Shown one piece after another: positions 1 through 6,194 of a DNA stretch of 6,280 nt. The DNA lies in the NCBI GenBank assembly GCA_027023665.1, contig JALVUY010000234.1, positions 1 to 6,280 of the forward strand, read 5' to 3'. Below the pieces are notes generated by a model, which saw nothing but the letters and a program-made list of their open reading frames with translations, had not been told where the DNA came from and did no database searches. The stretch's first letter is position 1; each line of letters starts with the position of its first letter. The translations under genes were made by a program, and so were the position numbers. This DNA is from Methanocaldococcaceae archaeon (GTDB taxonomy: Archaea > AGJL01 > Methanococci > Methanococcales > Methanocaldococcaceae).

Positions 1-47
1 ATTTTTATCTTCATTAAATATGTTTAATACTCAAAACTATGAACCAT

Positions 48-1913
48 TTAATTTTCCCATATAACCTCTCCACAATTTTCTGGCTTTTCAAATGGTAATT
101 TAACTTTTTTTAAACCTTCAATAAATTTCTTTACATCTTCATCATTAAACCTTTCCTTTCTAATTAAAAAATCATAATGCTCGTCTGCTAACTTTATAAA
201 TCTTAATCCATACTGTTCTGCAACTGTTTTTATTCCTAAACCAATATCTGCCTTTTTCATTGCCACTGCTGTAGCAACTGCTGAATGTGTCTTTGCCTCT
301 ATGTTGTATCCTTTAATTTTCTTAGGATCTATATTATTTTCTTTTAAAAACTTATCAAACAATATTCTCGTCCCAGAACCTTTATTTCTATTTATAAACT
401 CCAGATTATATATATTTTCCAATATGTCCTCAATTGTTTTAAAGCCTAATTCTTTTCTAAATATGAATCCTTGCTCTCTAATATACCCTCTAACCAAAAC
501 TGCATCTTTTACATTGTATCTCTCTAAGAATGGAATATTATATTCATTGGTTTTCTCATCCAACAGATGAATTCCTGAAATATCTGACTCTCCTCTTTTT
601 ATTGCCAACAATCCTCCTAAGGAACCAACATTTATTGTCTTTGCCAATAAATTAGTTTCTTTTAAAATTAAGTCAATTCCTATACAGTGACTACCAATAA
701 TATTTAGTCCAACTTTAACATCTCCAAATAGATGAACTTCAACTATCTCATCCTCTATGATTTCTTTATTTTCCTCTACAACAATGTATCCATCCGCATC
801 TGATAGAGATGTGATTGCCTCACTACCCTTAGTTATTGGATATGCTGAATATCCATTTTTATGCTTAACCAAAATAACTGGTAAGTACTCAACTCTACCC
901 TTAGCAGACATGTATCTTAGTGGAAACTTCGCCTTTACAACATTTTTTTTGTCACCAAAGAGAACATCAAATATTGTTAAGCATGATGTAGGATATCCTG
1001 GCAATCCGACAATTAATTTATTATCAATTTTTCCAATTATTGTTGGCTTTCCCGGCTTTATCTTTATTCCGTGAATTAAAATCTCTCCACCTAATTCTTT
1101 AATAGCAGTTTCTGTTAAGTCTCCGACTCCCGCTGAAGTTCCCCCACTTAATAAAATTACATCGCATTTTTTTAATGCCTTTTTAATTTTTTCTTTTAAA
1201 TCTTCTACATCATCCTTGGATATCCCAAAAAATTCAAAATCATATCCAAGATTTTTTATATATGATGCTAAAGTATATGTATTGATATCATAAATTTTTC
1301 CAAATTTTAATGGCTCTCCAGGACCTATAAGTTCGTTGCCAGTTGAGATAATTCCAAATTTTAATTTTTTATAAACTTTAACTTTGTTTCTACCAATTGC
1401 CGCTAAAACTCCTATATCTCTTGGAGTCAATTTAGTGTTTTTTCTTAAAACTATTTCTCCAGTCATTATATCTGAACCAGTAAATTGCACATTCTCCATA
1501 GGAGGGACTGCCTTATATATTAAAACTTTATTATCTTTTTTTTCAGTGTATTCAACCATTACTACAGCATTAGCCCCCTTTGGAATTACTGCCCCAGTTG
1601 CTATTTCTACACATTCTCCATTTTTTATTTCTATATCTTTAATTTCTCCTGCCTTTAATGAGCCAATTATTTTCAATTCTATTGGATTATTTTCATCTGC
1701 TTCATAAGTGTCTTCTGCCTTAACTGCATATCCATCCATCTTTGCTCTATCATAGGGTGGAATATCAACATCTGAAAATACATCTTCAGCCAAAACACTA
1801 CCAATGGCGTTAAATAAATCAACCTCTTCAATCTCATTTTTTAATCTATTTAGATGCTCATCTACTATAAACTTTGCTTCCTCAATACTATGTAATTTTA
1901 AATATCTTCTCAT
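48..1913 (-). CDS. moeA: MoeA-type molybdopterin molybdenum/tungsten transferase fused to a PBP-like domain
   Basis: This enzyme is expected to insert molybdate or tungstate into adenylylated molybdopterin, the last step of pterin-cofactor synthesis in the cytosol. In this lineage the metal is probably often tungsten (inference). The 621-residue protein has the MoeA core: [13 protein letters not shown] at residues 52-64, including the conserved [14 protein letters not shown] at 257-265 in the MoCF-binding domain (about 184-320); KPGKP at 286-290; and GLPGYP at 303-308. A MoeA C-terminal domain spans about 330-400. Residues about 403-590 look like the PBP-like domain often fused to archaeal MoeA; it starts at [11 protein letters not shown] and contains NKGSGTR (510-516) and [10 protein letters not shown] (542-551). 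Ordinary MoeA is about 400 residues, so the length fits a fusion. The ATG is 1 nt after the cofC stop, and a strong AGGAGG site at 1926-1921 lies inside the cofC end, so translation is probably coupled. It is the last gene of the minus-strand operon. Family certain; metal and role of the PBP-like domain inferred. Confidence 0.95.
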   Translation of the reverse strand: MRRYLKLHSIEEAKFIVDEHLNRLKNEIEEVDLFNAIGSVLAEDVFSDVDIPPYDRAKMDGYAVKAEDTYEADENNPIELKIIGSLKAGEIKDIEIKNGECVEIATGAVIPKGANAVVMVEYTEKKDNKVLIYKAVPPMENVQFTGSDIMTGEIVLRKNTKLTPRDIGVLAAIGRNKVKVYKKLKFGIISTGNELIGPGEPLKFGKIYDINTYTLASYIKNLGYDFEFFGISKDDVEDLKEKIKKALKKCDVILLSGGTSAGVGDLTETAIKELGGEILIHGIKIKPGKPTIIGKIDNKLIVGLPGYPTSCLTIFDVLFGDKKNVVKAKFPLRYMSAKGRVEYLPVILVKHKNGYSAYPITKGSEAITSLSDADGYIVVEENKEIIEDEIVEVHLFGDVKVGLNIIGSHCIGIDLILKETNLLAKTINVGSLGGLLAIKRGESDISGIHLLDEKTNEYNIPFLERYNVKDAVLVRGYIREQGFIFRKELGFKTIEDILENIYNLEFINRNKGSGTRILFDKFLKENNIDPKKIKGYNIEAKTHSAVATAVAMKKADIGLGIKTVAEQYGLRFIKLADEHYDFLIRKERFNDEDVKKFIEGLKKVKLPFEKPENCGEVIWEN

Positions 1914-1914
1914 T

Positions 1915-2571
1915 TTATCCCCTCCTTATTATAAATCTACCCGCAGAAGAGTGTTTTGGTTCTACAGTAATCCCTAAACTCTCTAAATATTTTTTTGTAA
2001 AAGAAGAATCTCCGTGTATAAATATCTCCCCCAAATCTTCTGGAGTATTAATATCAACTGAAATTAAAAAAGAGTCATAAATATAGTATTTCAAATTTCT
2101 CTTTTTTGCCTCTTCTAAGTGTTTTAAAAAGCTAAAACCCTCATACTTAACTTCTATTAAATTCTTAGATTTTAAATATAACAAATTAGTCCCTCCTCCT
2201 CTCGATGGGGCTATAATTAAGTCATAATGTTTAGATAGATTTAATATATCTTCAATATGCTTTTTATTAATTAAAGGAACATCTGCAGGAATAATAATAA
2301 CTTCCTCATCGTCTATTTCTTCAAATGCCTGCTTTATAGCGTTATTTAATCCTTTAGATTTTTCTTTAATAATCTCAGCTTTTAATTCATTTTTAGCAAA
2401 ATTTAGTATTTCCTCATCCTTACTAACAACTACTATATCTAAATCTTCCAAAGATTTTTTAATATCTTTAAGCATATTAAATAATAAGTTTTTTCTCTCT
2501 TCGTCATTTAAAAATTCTGATAGTCTGGTTTTTAAAGAGTTTATTGGAGATATTGGAATTATAACTTTCAT
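1915..2571 (-). CDS. cofC: 2-phospho-L-lactate guanylyltransferase (coenzyme F420 biosynthesis)
   Basis: CofC activates 2-phospho-L-lactate with GTP to give lactyl-2-diphospho-5'-guanosine, which CofD then joins to Fo to make F420-0. The 218-residue protein has a nucleotidyltransferase-like layout. The N-terminal strand [10 protein letters not shown] is followed by KTRLS (14-18) and an ER pair (25-26) like the conserved KTRLS...ER of the family. IPADVPLI is at 94-101, the metal-binding Asp region. GGGTNLL is at 125-131, a strong CofC hallmark, and DINTPEDL is at 173-180. Length is normal for the family, whose M. jannaschii member I recall as biochemically characterised. The ATG follows the hydrolase stop by 12 nt, which contain a GGGGAGA ribosome site (2583-2577). 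moeA begins 1 nt after its stop. Confidence in the function is high. The physiological link to the radical SAM and zinc-finger genes upstream is unknown. Confidence 0.95.
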   Translation of the reverse strand: MKVIIPISPINSLKTRLSEFLNDEERKNLLFNMLKDIKKSLEDLDIVVVSKDEEILNFAKNELKAEIIKEKSKGLNNAIKQAFEEIDDEEVIIIPADVPLINKKHIEDILNLSKHYDLIIAPSRGGGTNLLYLKSKNLIEVKYEGFSFLKHLEEAKKRNLKYYIYDSFLISVDINTPEDLGEIFIHGDSSFTKKYLESLGITVEPKHSSAGRFIIRRG

Positions 2572-2583
2572 TATTATCTCCCC

Positions 2584-3207
2584 TTACAAAAATAACTTAG
2601 CATAACTAAAAGCCATTTTATCTCCTACATCTCCATGTCCAGGATATATCTTATCTATATTTCTCTCATATGCTATCCTTTCTAACTTATTTATAGAATT
2701 CCTCAACTCAATAACATTTCCAGTAGGTAAATCCCATCTTCCTACTCCATAGGAAAAAATAGTATCTCCAGTTATTAAGCTATCTTTATATATTATTGAG
2801 ATTGAGCCATAAGTATGTCCTGGAGTTCTTATAACTTCCAAATCATATTTTTTTAACTCTTCCTCAATTTCAGATAGTGGAATTATTTCTCTTGGAGGTT
2901 TAAGGTCTCTTCCAAACAAAGATGAAACTGTAACTTTATCTCCAGTTTTTAAATGTTTAACTTCTTTGTCCTCTATAACTGTTGGACAGTTAAAATATTC
3001 CTCAACTAAATAATCTGCAGATGTATGATCATAATGACAGTGAGTATTTATAATTAAGTCAATATCTTTTATGCCATATCTTTTTAATTCATCCATTAAT
3101 ATGCTAAAATTTTCTTCAATCCCCGGATCGATAAGAATATTTTTATTTTTAGTTTTTATTAAGTAAGAGTTTGAACTGTATCCATACACATTAAATTTTA
3201 AGATCAC
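2584..3207 (-). CDS. metallo-beta-lactamase-fold hydrolase, glyoxalase II-like
   Basis: A 207-residue cytosolic protein of the MBL-fold superfamily, with all the usual two-metal ligands. H56-C-H58-Y-D60-H61 is the HxHxDH motif, H131 sits in TPGHTYGS, D148 in ITGDTIF, and H191 in YPGHGD. The short single-domain layout ending soon after PGHG resembles GloB/YcbL-type hydrolases acting on thioesters. The substrate cannot be read from the sequence, and RNase J or lactamase activity is not supported because there is no extra domain. The start is GTG at 3207: the only nearby ATG (3209) is followed at once by a stop, and GGTGG at 3216-3212 sits 4 nt upstream of GTG. It begins 14 nt after the zinc-finger gene stop and ends 12 nt before cofC, so it is in the same operon. 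A role tied to F420 or pterin cofactor intermediates is only a context guess. Confidence 0.9.
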   Translation of the reverse strand: MILKFNVYGYSSNSYLIKTKNKNILIDPGIEENFSILMDELKRYGIKDIDLIINTHCHYDHTSADYLVEEYFNCPTVIEDKEVKHLKTGDKVTVSSLFGRDLKPPREIIPLSEIEEELKKYDLEVIRTPGHTYGSISIIYKDSLITGDTIFSYGVGRWDLPTGNVIELRNSINKLERIAYERNIDKIYPGHGDVGDKMAFSYAKLFL

Positions 3208-3221
3208 ATTCCCACCGCTAA

Positions 3222-3587
3222 TTATTTAATTTTCTTAAGGATTTTAATCAAAATATATAATGCCTCTCCAATTTCTTTAATTCTATTAATTTCATTTTCA
3301 TTTTTCAATTTCTCTCCTAAGTAATTAATTTTTTCCTGTATTATTTCTTCAATATTTACTTCTATACTTTTCTCCTCTTTATCTTCTTTATATTTTTGAT
3401 TAATTATTTCTTTTCCTTTACCTTTAATTTCCTTTTCTTTTTCTTTGATTCTTTCACATACTGGGCAGTATATTTTCCCATTCTTTTCAAATAGTGGATA
3501 ACCACAATTTGGGCAATGTTTTGAGAGCATTTTACTACCTTTTAATAACTCATTTGATAAAATTTTTATAACTTCATTCTCTACCAT
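3222..3587 (-). CDS. ZNRD2/autoantigen-p27-type zinc-finger protein (archaeal)
   Basis: A 121-residue protein of the Sjogren's/scleroderma autoantigen 1 (p27, ZNRD2) family. The signature is ELLKGSKMLSKHCPNCGYPL followed by a short hairpin and a second CPVC pair; the zinc ligands are C25, C28, C41 and C44. A very Lys/Glu-rich linker follows (about 46-76), then a probable amphipathic helix or coiled coil (78-121), so the protein probably works as a binding or scaffold partner. The archaeal role is unknown. The longest open frame begins with TTG at 3599, but I place the start at ATG 3587: a perfect GGTGA (3597-3593) lies 5 nt upstream of that ATG and would be consumed by the longer start. With this start the gene overlaps the end of the radical SAM gene by 14 nt and its ribosome site lies within that gene, which suggests coupled translation and stable stoichiometry with the radical SAM protein. 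Confidence 0.85.
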   Translation of the reverse strand: MVENEVIKILSNELLKGSKMLSKHCPNCGYPLFEKNGKIYCPVCERIKEKEKEIKGKGKEIINQKYKEDKEEKSIEVNIEEIIQEKINYLGEKLKNENEINRIKEIGEALYILIKILKKIK

Positions 3588-4434
3588 AATTTTCACCAAA
3601 AAGGTTCATTAAAAATTCTCTTGCAAAACATTGATTACTTCTTACCTTTGGTAACTTTATATTATCTTTATTTATATTTCCTAAACATTTAAACCCTTCT
3701 AATGTAGGGCATAAATAAACATCTCCATACTCATTAACAAATAGCAAATCTCCAGAGTTTAAATAGCAATATTTATTTTTATCTCTTTTTTGTAAATTTT
3801 TTATATAGATTGGATAACTTTTTAACTTATATAGTAAGTTATTAAATTCCTCAAAATTTGGCATTAACTTTAAATGCTCTTTTTTTGTTACCTTTAATAA
3901 ATCAAAACTTATACTTTTTATGCCAAATGCAATTAAGTATTTAACAAAATCCTCTAAATATGGTAGATTTTTATTTGTAACAACTGTTGTTATTCCAAAA
4001 GGAACATTATAAGATTTTAAAATATACATTCCTCTTAATGTGTCTAAGGTTGATGATTCTCCATCTTTATAGGGTCTTAAAACATCATTTATTTCTAATC
4101 CGTCAATACTTACTCCTATTTTTATATTAAGTTCTTTGATTTTTTCTGCTATTTCTTCAGTTATTAATGTTCCATTTGTTTGGACAGCATATTTAATTTT
4201 AATATCGTCATATTTATTATTACAATATTTAACAACTTTTTCAATTAAATTAAAATTTAATAGTGGTTCCCCACCAGTAAATTGTATTTTTATCTTATTA
4301 TCTAAATTTGTTAAATAGTCTATAGCGTTTTTGGCTGTTTTAAAATCCATATCTTTATTATTTTTATTGTTAGCATAGCAGTAAATACATTTTAAATTAC
4401 ATCTATTCGTTACTTTCAATATCAAATACTTCAT
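3574..4434 (-). CDS. radical SAM protein with SPASM/twitch-like C-terminal cysteines
   Basis: A 286-residue radical SAM enzyme of unknown substrate. CNLKCIYC at residues 12-19 is the CxxxCxxC site for the [4Fe-4S] cluster that cleaves S-adenosylmethionine. GGEP at 54-57 is the SAM amino-group motif, and QTNGTL (85-90) and SIDG (109-112) follow the family pattern. The C-terminal part has C223, C242 (in GDVYLCP, 237-243), C250 before LGNI, and C269. This is a SPASM/twitch-like set that could hold one auxiliary cluster. Proteins of this layout modify peptides or proteins, or work on small cofactors; nothing here chooses between these. It is the first gene of the operon and overlaps the zinc-finger gene. 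Its ribosome site is weak (GGATATA just before ATG). It starts about 50-60 nt from the TnpB element's right end, so its original promoter region has probably been shortened or separated from upstream DNA. Fold assignment is firm, function open. Confidence 0.9.
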   Translation of the reverse strand: MKYLILKVTNRCNLKCIYCYANNKNNKDMDFKTAKNAIDYLTNLDNKIKIQFTGGEPLLNFNLIEKVVKYCNNKYDDIKIKYAVQTNGTLITEEIAEKIKELNIKIGVSIDGLEINDVLRPYKDGESSTLDTLRGMYILKSYNVPFGITTVVTNKNLPYLEDFVKYLIAFGIKSISFDLLKVTKKEHLKLMPNFEEFNNLLYKLKSYPIYIKNLQKRDKNKYCYLNSGDLLFVNEYGDVYLCPTLEGFKCLGNINKDNIKLPKVRSNQCFAREFLMNLFGENYGRE

Positions 4435-4458
4435 TATATCCGTTTCCCATTTTTATAG

Positions 4459-4469
4459 CGTATTATAGC
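4459..4469 (-). promoter_or_regulatory. possible TATA box for the radical SAM operon
   Basis: On the minus strand GCTATAATACG lies about 25-30 nt before the ATG at 4434. If used it would give a very short or leaderless transcript. A second AT-rich box (TATAAAAA, 4457-4450) is too close to the ATG to serve. The element's right end is within about 30 nt upstream, so the operon may instead be read through from the tnpB promoter. Weak evidence, from position and base content only. Confidence 0.3.
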
Positions 4470-4489
4470 ATTTAGCAACATACGGCTAT

Positions 4490-4668
4490 GGAAAAGGGTT
4501 GTCCTCGACCCACAGTTTCATCGGGATTACCAATCTCTCCCCTGTGAGTTCATTGGACTTCGGGCTGAACGGAAACAGCCCAGAAATCTTTTTATTAAAT
4601 TAAAGACAGCAATAGTATCTCTATCGGCATAGAAACCACAATCGAAGCAATACATTAGCCTCGAAGGC
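4490..4668 (-). ncRNA. predicted omega/re-RNA scaffold at the tnpB 3' end
   Basis: TnpB nucleases are guided by an RNA made from the 3' end of the tnpB transcript and the element's right end. Here 43 of 80 bases at 4501-4580 are G or C, against AT-rich surroundings, and several stems overlap the tnpB stop. They are GCCT/AGGC (4658-4661/4665-4668), GGGCTG/CAGCCC (4562-4567/4576-4581), CCAAT/ATTGG (4530-4534/4552-4556), GATT-ACC-AATC (4525-4535, enclosing the stop codon), and the terminal hairpin at 4496-4511. Some share bases, as expected for alternative folds or a pseudoknot. The guide would follow at about 4490 and below, reading into the DNA just before the radical SAM gene. Limits are estimates; both ends could shift by tens of bases. 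Confidence 0.5.
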
Positions 4669-5828
4669 AGAGCCCTCTCATCAGCTAATTTATATTCAGC
4701 TAATTTATATAATTGAGATAATCTATTTCCACAGTTTGGGCATAGAATGGAAGTGTAGGAAGGATTTACCTCAACAACTTTAACTCCAAATTCTAAACAC
4801 TTATTTTTAAGGATTTCTAAAAATTTTTTAGCGGAAATGTTATGTAGTTTATGTTTTATCTTTTTAAATGACTTTTTAGCAATATTTTGGTTAAAATAAG
4901 AGGATAAATCCTCGATAATTAAAATAGCATCTTTTTCTTTAAGTTCTTTAGCTATATCGTTAGCAAACTTTTTTAACTTATCTTCTCTGATATTTTTTAA
5001 TCTCCTACCGAATTTTTTAAGCAAGATAATGCCTTTCCTCTTTAACGGTTTTTCTTGCTTATGAATACATTTAAATGAGAATTTCTCTTGGATTTTAATT
5101 GCTATATTAGAGTATTTTTCGGTTAATTTTCCTAAATTGGTTTTTATCATTTCTATATTTTCGAAATTACCATAAGTTATATTGTCCAAATTAAAATCTA
5201 ACGCATAAACAGCTTTATAATTATCATTAATTGTTATCTCTTTCTCTAACGGGATTAAAACCTTTACTGTCCCATCCACTTTATTCAATATCAGTTTAAA
5301 GCCAGCTTTTATTTTCCAACCTTCATTTATCAGTTTAAAAAATAGTTTATGTGGTTTTAGAGGAATAACTATTCTACCATTCGGTGTAGATAATCTTAAA
5401 TGTAATGTCCTCTTTCCTTTTTTATCCATCGAGAATAGTTTTTCTATATTGGTTTTAAAATCTTTGTAGTTGAATAAAATATCATCTAACCATAAAGATG
5501 CCCTTTTAATTTTAGGAATTTTTGTATATGCTCTTCCTCTCTTTTTTATGGATATAAAGCTTTTTATCCTTGTGGATGCGTCTTGTGAAGCTGTATATAT
5601 GTAGTGGGTAGGTAATTTCGGATATTTATTTTTTATTTCTCCATATATTCCTTTCCTAATCTTTATATGTCCTTTTGTATTATTTTTTAATCCGAAATCT
5701 AAGGCAATCGTTAAAATTTCTTTATAAACCTCTATAGTATTCTCTATTATTTTTATTTTTGTTCTCGTTAATGGTATGCTTTTCAATACCACTGTTTTAG
5801 ATAATTTAATCGTTTCTGTCATCACCAT
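4527..5828 (-). CDS. tnpB: TnpB RNA-guided nuclease (IS605 OrfB family)
   Basis: TnpB, the ancestor-like relative of Cas12, cuts DNA next to a short TAM motif under guide-RNA control and helps keep its element in the genome. This 433-residue protein is of usual length and looks catalytically intact. RuvC-I Asp is D211 (ALDFNLDN), RuvC-II Glu is E306 (ILIIEDLSS), and RuvC-III Asp is D404 (YADRDTIAVFNL). The zinc ribbon is C363-P-N-C366 and C394-F-D-C397. The 27-residue loop between the Cys pairs seems long and contains a perfect repeat (YKLAE/YKLAD) from a 15-bp DNA duplication. The basic N-terminal half (1-200) fits the wedge/REC region. The last 16 or so residues overlap the RNA scaffold, as is typical. 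ATG 5828 gives the longest frame; ATG 5822 has better spacing from GTGA (5832-5829) and may be the true start (431 residues). Base composition is as AT-rich as its neighbours, suggesting long residence in this lineage. Confidence 0.93.
   Translation of the reverse strand: MVMTETIKLSKTVVLKSIPLTRTKIKIIENTIEVYKEILTIALDFGLKNNTKGHIKIRKGIYGEIKNKYPKLPTHYIYTASQDASTRIKSFISIKKRGRAYTKIPKIKRASLWLDDILFNYKDFKTNIEKLFSMDKKGKRTLHLRLSTPNGRIVIPLKPHKLFFKLINEGWKIKAGFKLILNKVDGTVKVLIPLEKEITINDNYKAVYALDFNLDNITYGNFENIEMIKTNLGKLTEKYSNIAIKIQEKFSFKCIHKQEKPLKRKGIILLKKFGRRLKNIREDKLKKFANDIAKELKEKDAILIIEDLSSYFNQNIAKKSFKKIKHKLHNISAKKFLEILKNKCLEFGVKVVEVNPSYTSILCPNCGNRLSQLYKLAEYKLADERALPSRLMYCFDCGFYADRDTIAVFNLIKRFLGCFRSARSPMNSQGRDW
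4681..4710. repeat. perfect 15-bp tandem duplication inside tnpB
   Basis: TCAGCTAATTTATAT occurs twice in direct succession, at 4681-4695 and 4696-4710, with no mismatch. It keeps the tnpB frame and doubles a five-residue unit (YKLAE then YKLAD, about residues 374-383) in the zinc-ribbon loop between C366 and C394. The lack of divergence suggests a recent slippage event. Confidence 0.95.
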
Positions 5829-5870
5829 TCACTAAATAGTTTTTTCGTTTGTTTTATTGGTTGTTTTTTG

Positions 5871-5879
5871 TTATATTTA
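5871..5879 (-). promoter_or_regulatory. candidate TATA box for tnpB
   Basis: On the minus strand TAAATATAA is centred about 47 nt before the ATG at 5828, which would put the transcript start near 5850 and leave a leader of some 20 nt. A CGAAAA stretch lies a few bases further upstream, though not directly abutting as a BRE should. Transcription from here would run through tnpB and its guide RNA towards the radical SAM operon. Confidence 0.4.
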
Positions 5880-5895
5880 CAGTTTTCGGAGGAGC

Positions 5896-5928
5896 TATTA
5901 TATGTATCTATTATGTAATAATATAATA
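5896..5928. repeat. AT-only inverted repeat upstream of tnpB, possible left-end hairpin
   Basis: TATTATAT (5896-5903) and ATATAATA (5921-5928) are perfect complements with a 17-nt loop. The loop holds a second small palindrome, TATTA-TG-TAATA (5909-5920). IS200/IS605 left ends carry subterminal palindromes, so this may be the TnpA-recognised end, but AT-only arms arise easily in DNA this AT-rich. TATGTA occurs here twice, 11 nt apart (5901-5906 and 5912-5917), which reads as TACATA on the other strand. Confidence 0.35.
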
Positions 5929-6030
5929 CAGAAACTAAGTAACTGTTTCATACCCCTATTTGTAAAAATTTTTTAATAAAATTTTAATAATTTTTTGTTA
6001 TTAGTTTAAAATTATTTCGACAACTGCCTA

Positions 6031-6075
6031 TACACACAAAATACCTACATAAATACAAATAAAAACAAATACACA
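6031..6075 (+). promoter_or_regulatory. cluster of TACA motifs including one TACATA, possible EarA activator sites
   Basis: Four TACA-type hexamers on the plus strand lie just upstream of the archaellin TATA box: TACACA (6031), TACATA (6046), TACAAA (6054) and TACACA (6070). ACAAATA also repeats at 6055-6061 and 6065-6071, exactly 10 bp apart, so on one face of the helix. In Methanococcus maripaludis the activator EarA is, as I recall, linked to TACATA-type sites upstream of the fla operon. Only one copy here is an exact match, so the assignment is tentative. Confidence 0.4.
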
Positions 6076-6079
6076 AAAA

Positions 6080-6092
6080 AAATATATTTAAA
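6080..6092 (+). promoter_or_regulatory. TATA box of the archaellin (flaB1) operon
   Basis: AATATATTTAAA preceded by an A-rich BRE-like stretch is the best TATA box upstream of the archaellin ATG. Transcription would begin about 25 nt downstream, near 6110-6118, giving a leader of roughly 80 nt. A second weaker box, AATATATT at 6104-6111, could give a shorter leader. Confidence 0.5.
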
Positions 6093-6117
6093 GATAATTA
6101 CAGAATATATTGAAATT

Positions 6118-6151
6118 GGGTTGAGGGCTGTGTGGGGAAGTTGTAAAGGGG
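6118..6151 (+). other. four G-runs in the archaellin leader, putative G-quadruplex
   Basis: GGG at 6118-6120 and 6125-6127, then GGGG at 6134-6137 and 6148-6151, are separated by loops of 4, 6 and 10 nt. This fits a three-tetrad quadruplex with one long loop. The same area can also form a hairpin, GTTG-t-AAA paired with TTT-c-CAAC (6140-6147/6155-6162), with the last G-run in its loop, so the two folds would compete. It lies in the expected 5' untranslated region, about 45 nt before the start codon. Confidence 0.5.
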
Positions 6152-6182
6152 TTATTTCCAACATATTAAATTAAATATCCCT

Positions 6183-6189
6183 AGGTGAT
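6183..6189 (+). promoter_or_regulatory. strong Shine-Dalgarno site for archaellin
   Basis: AGGTGAT is a 7-nt match to the complement of the archaeal 16S rRNA 3' end and sits 5 nt before the ATG at 6195. It fixes that start codon and suggests high translation, as fits an abundant filament protein. CCTA (6180-6183) and TAGG (6189-6192) could form a 4-bp stem showing GGTGA in its loop, probably too weak to matter at high temperature. Confidence 0.85.
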
Positions 6190-6194
6190 AGGTT

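Larger units (their letters stand above)
4490..5950 (-). mobile_element. solo-TnpB insertion sequence (IS200/IS605 superfamily, IS1341-like); ends approximate
   Basis: A TnpB gene is flanked by structured non-coding ends and no TnpA (Y1 transposase) is present, so movement would need TnpA supplied in trans. At the right end (tnpB 3' side) a GC-rich segment ends in a hairpin at 4496-4511 (GGGTTG/CGACCC on the plus strand, one wobble). A weaker outer pairing of 4486-4491 with 4510-4515 may mark the limit. The left end is less clear: between tnpB and about 5950 lie a small GC island (5887-5895), an 8-bp inverted repeat (5896-5903/5921-5928), and ACTGTTTCAT at 5942-5951, which matches ACAGTTTCAT at the right end (4512-4521) with one difference. 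Elements of this family make no target duplication, so no flanking repeats are expected. Exact ends need an uninterrupted relative for comparison. Confidence 0.6.
5829..6194. other. intergenic region between tnpB and the archaellin gene
   Basis: This 366-nt gap has no convincing coding frame on either strand. From left to right it holds the tnpB 5' region with its probable promoter and the element's left end (up to about 5950), then an AT-rich tract with A and T runs (5957-6018) where I see no distinct signal. After that come a G-free stretch (6027-6092) with TACA-type motifs, a TATA box, a G-rich leader (6118-6151) and a Shine-Dalgarno site for the archaellin gene. The two halves probably have different origins, one from the inserted element and one from the native archaellum promoter. 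Confidence 0.8.

Noticed and set aside
13..28. Inverted repeat ATTAAA-TATG-TTTAAT after the moeA stop, as a terminator
   Set aside because: AT-only 6-bp stem, unstable at high temperature, and no T-run follows on the minus strand; no clear terminator is visible in 1-47.
301..1707. Plus-strand open frames inside moeA (such as 301-570, 757-1074, 1384-1707)
   Set aside because: They lie antisense to a well-supported gene, have no good ribosome sites and no recognisable motifs, and their composition reflects the reverse complement of coding DNA.
3370..3460. Pyrimidine-rich plus-strand tract as a structural or regulatory repeat
   Set aside because: It is explained by the Lys/Glu-rich linker of the zinc-finger protein, whose AAA/GAA codons give purines on the coding strand.
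4434..4450. Upstream ATG at about 4450 as a longer start for the radical SAM gene
   Set aside because: It is out of frame with the ATG at 4434, and the radical SAM N-terminus MKYLILKVTNRCNLKC already has normal length before the cluster motif.
4470..4490. Possible guide match between the element's flank and the archaellin leader (CAACATA at 4476-4482 and 6159-6165)
   Set aside because: Only seven bases match, which is expected by chance in AT-rich DNA and is too short for TnpB targeting; no support for a TldR-like archaellin repressor.
5941..5956. GTTTCATACCCC as a degenerate CRISPR repeat
   Set aside because: Single occurrence apart from the one similar decamer at the TnpB right end; no regular spacing or spacers.
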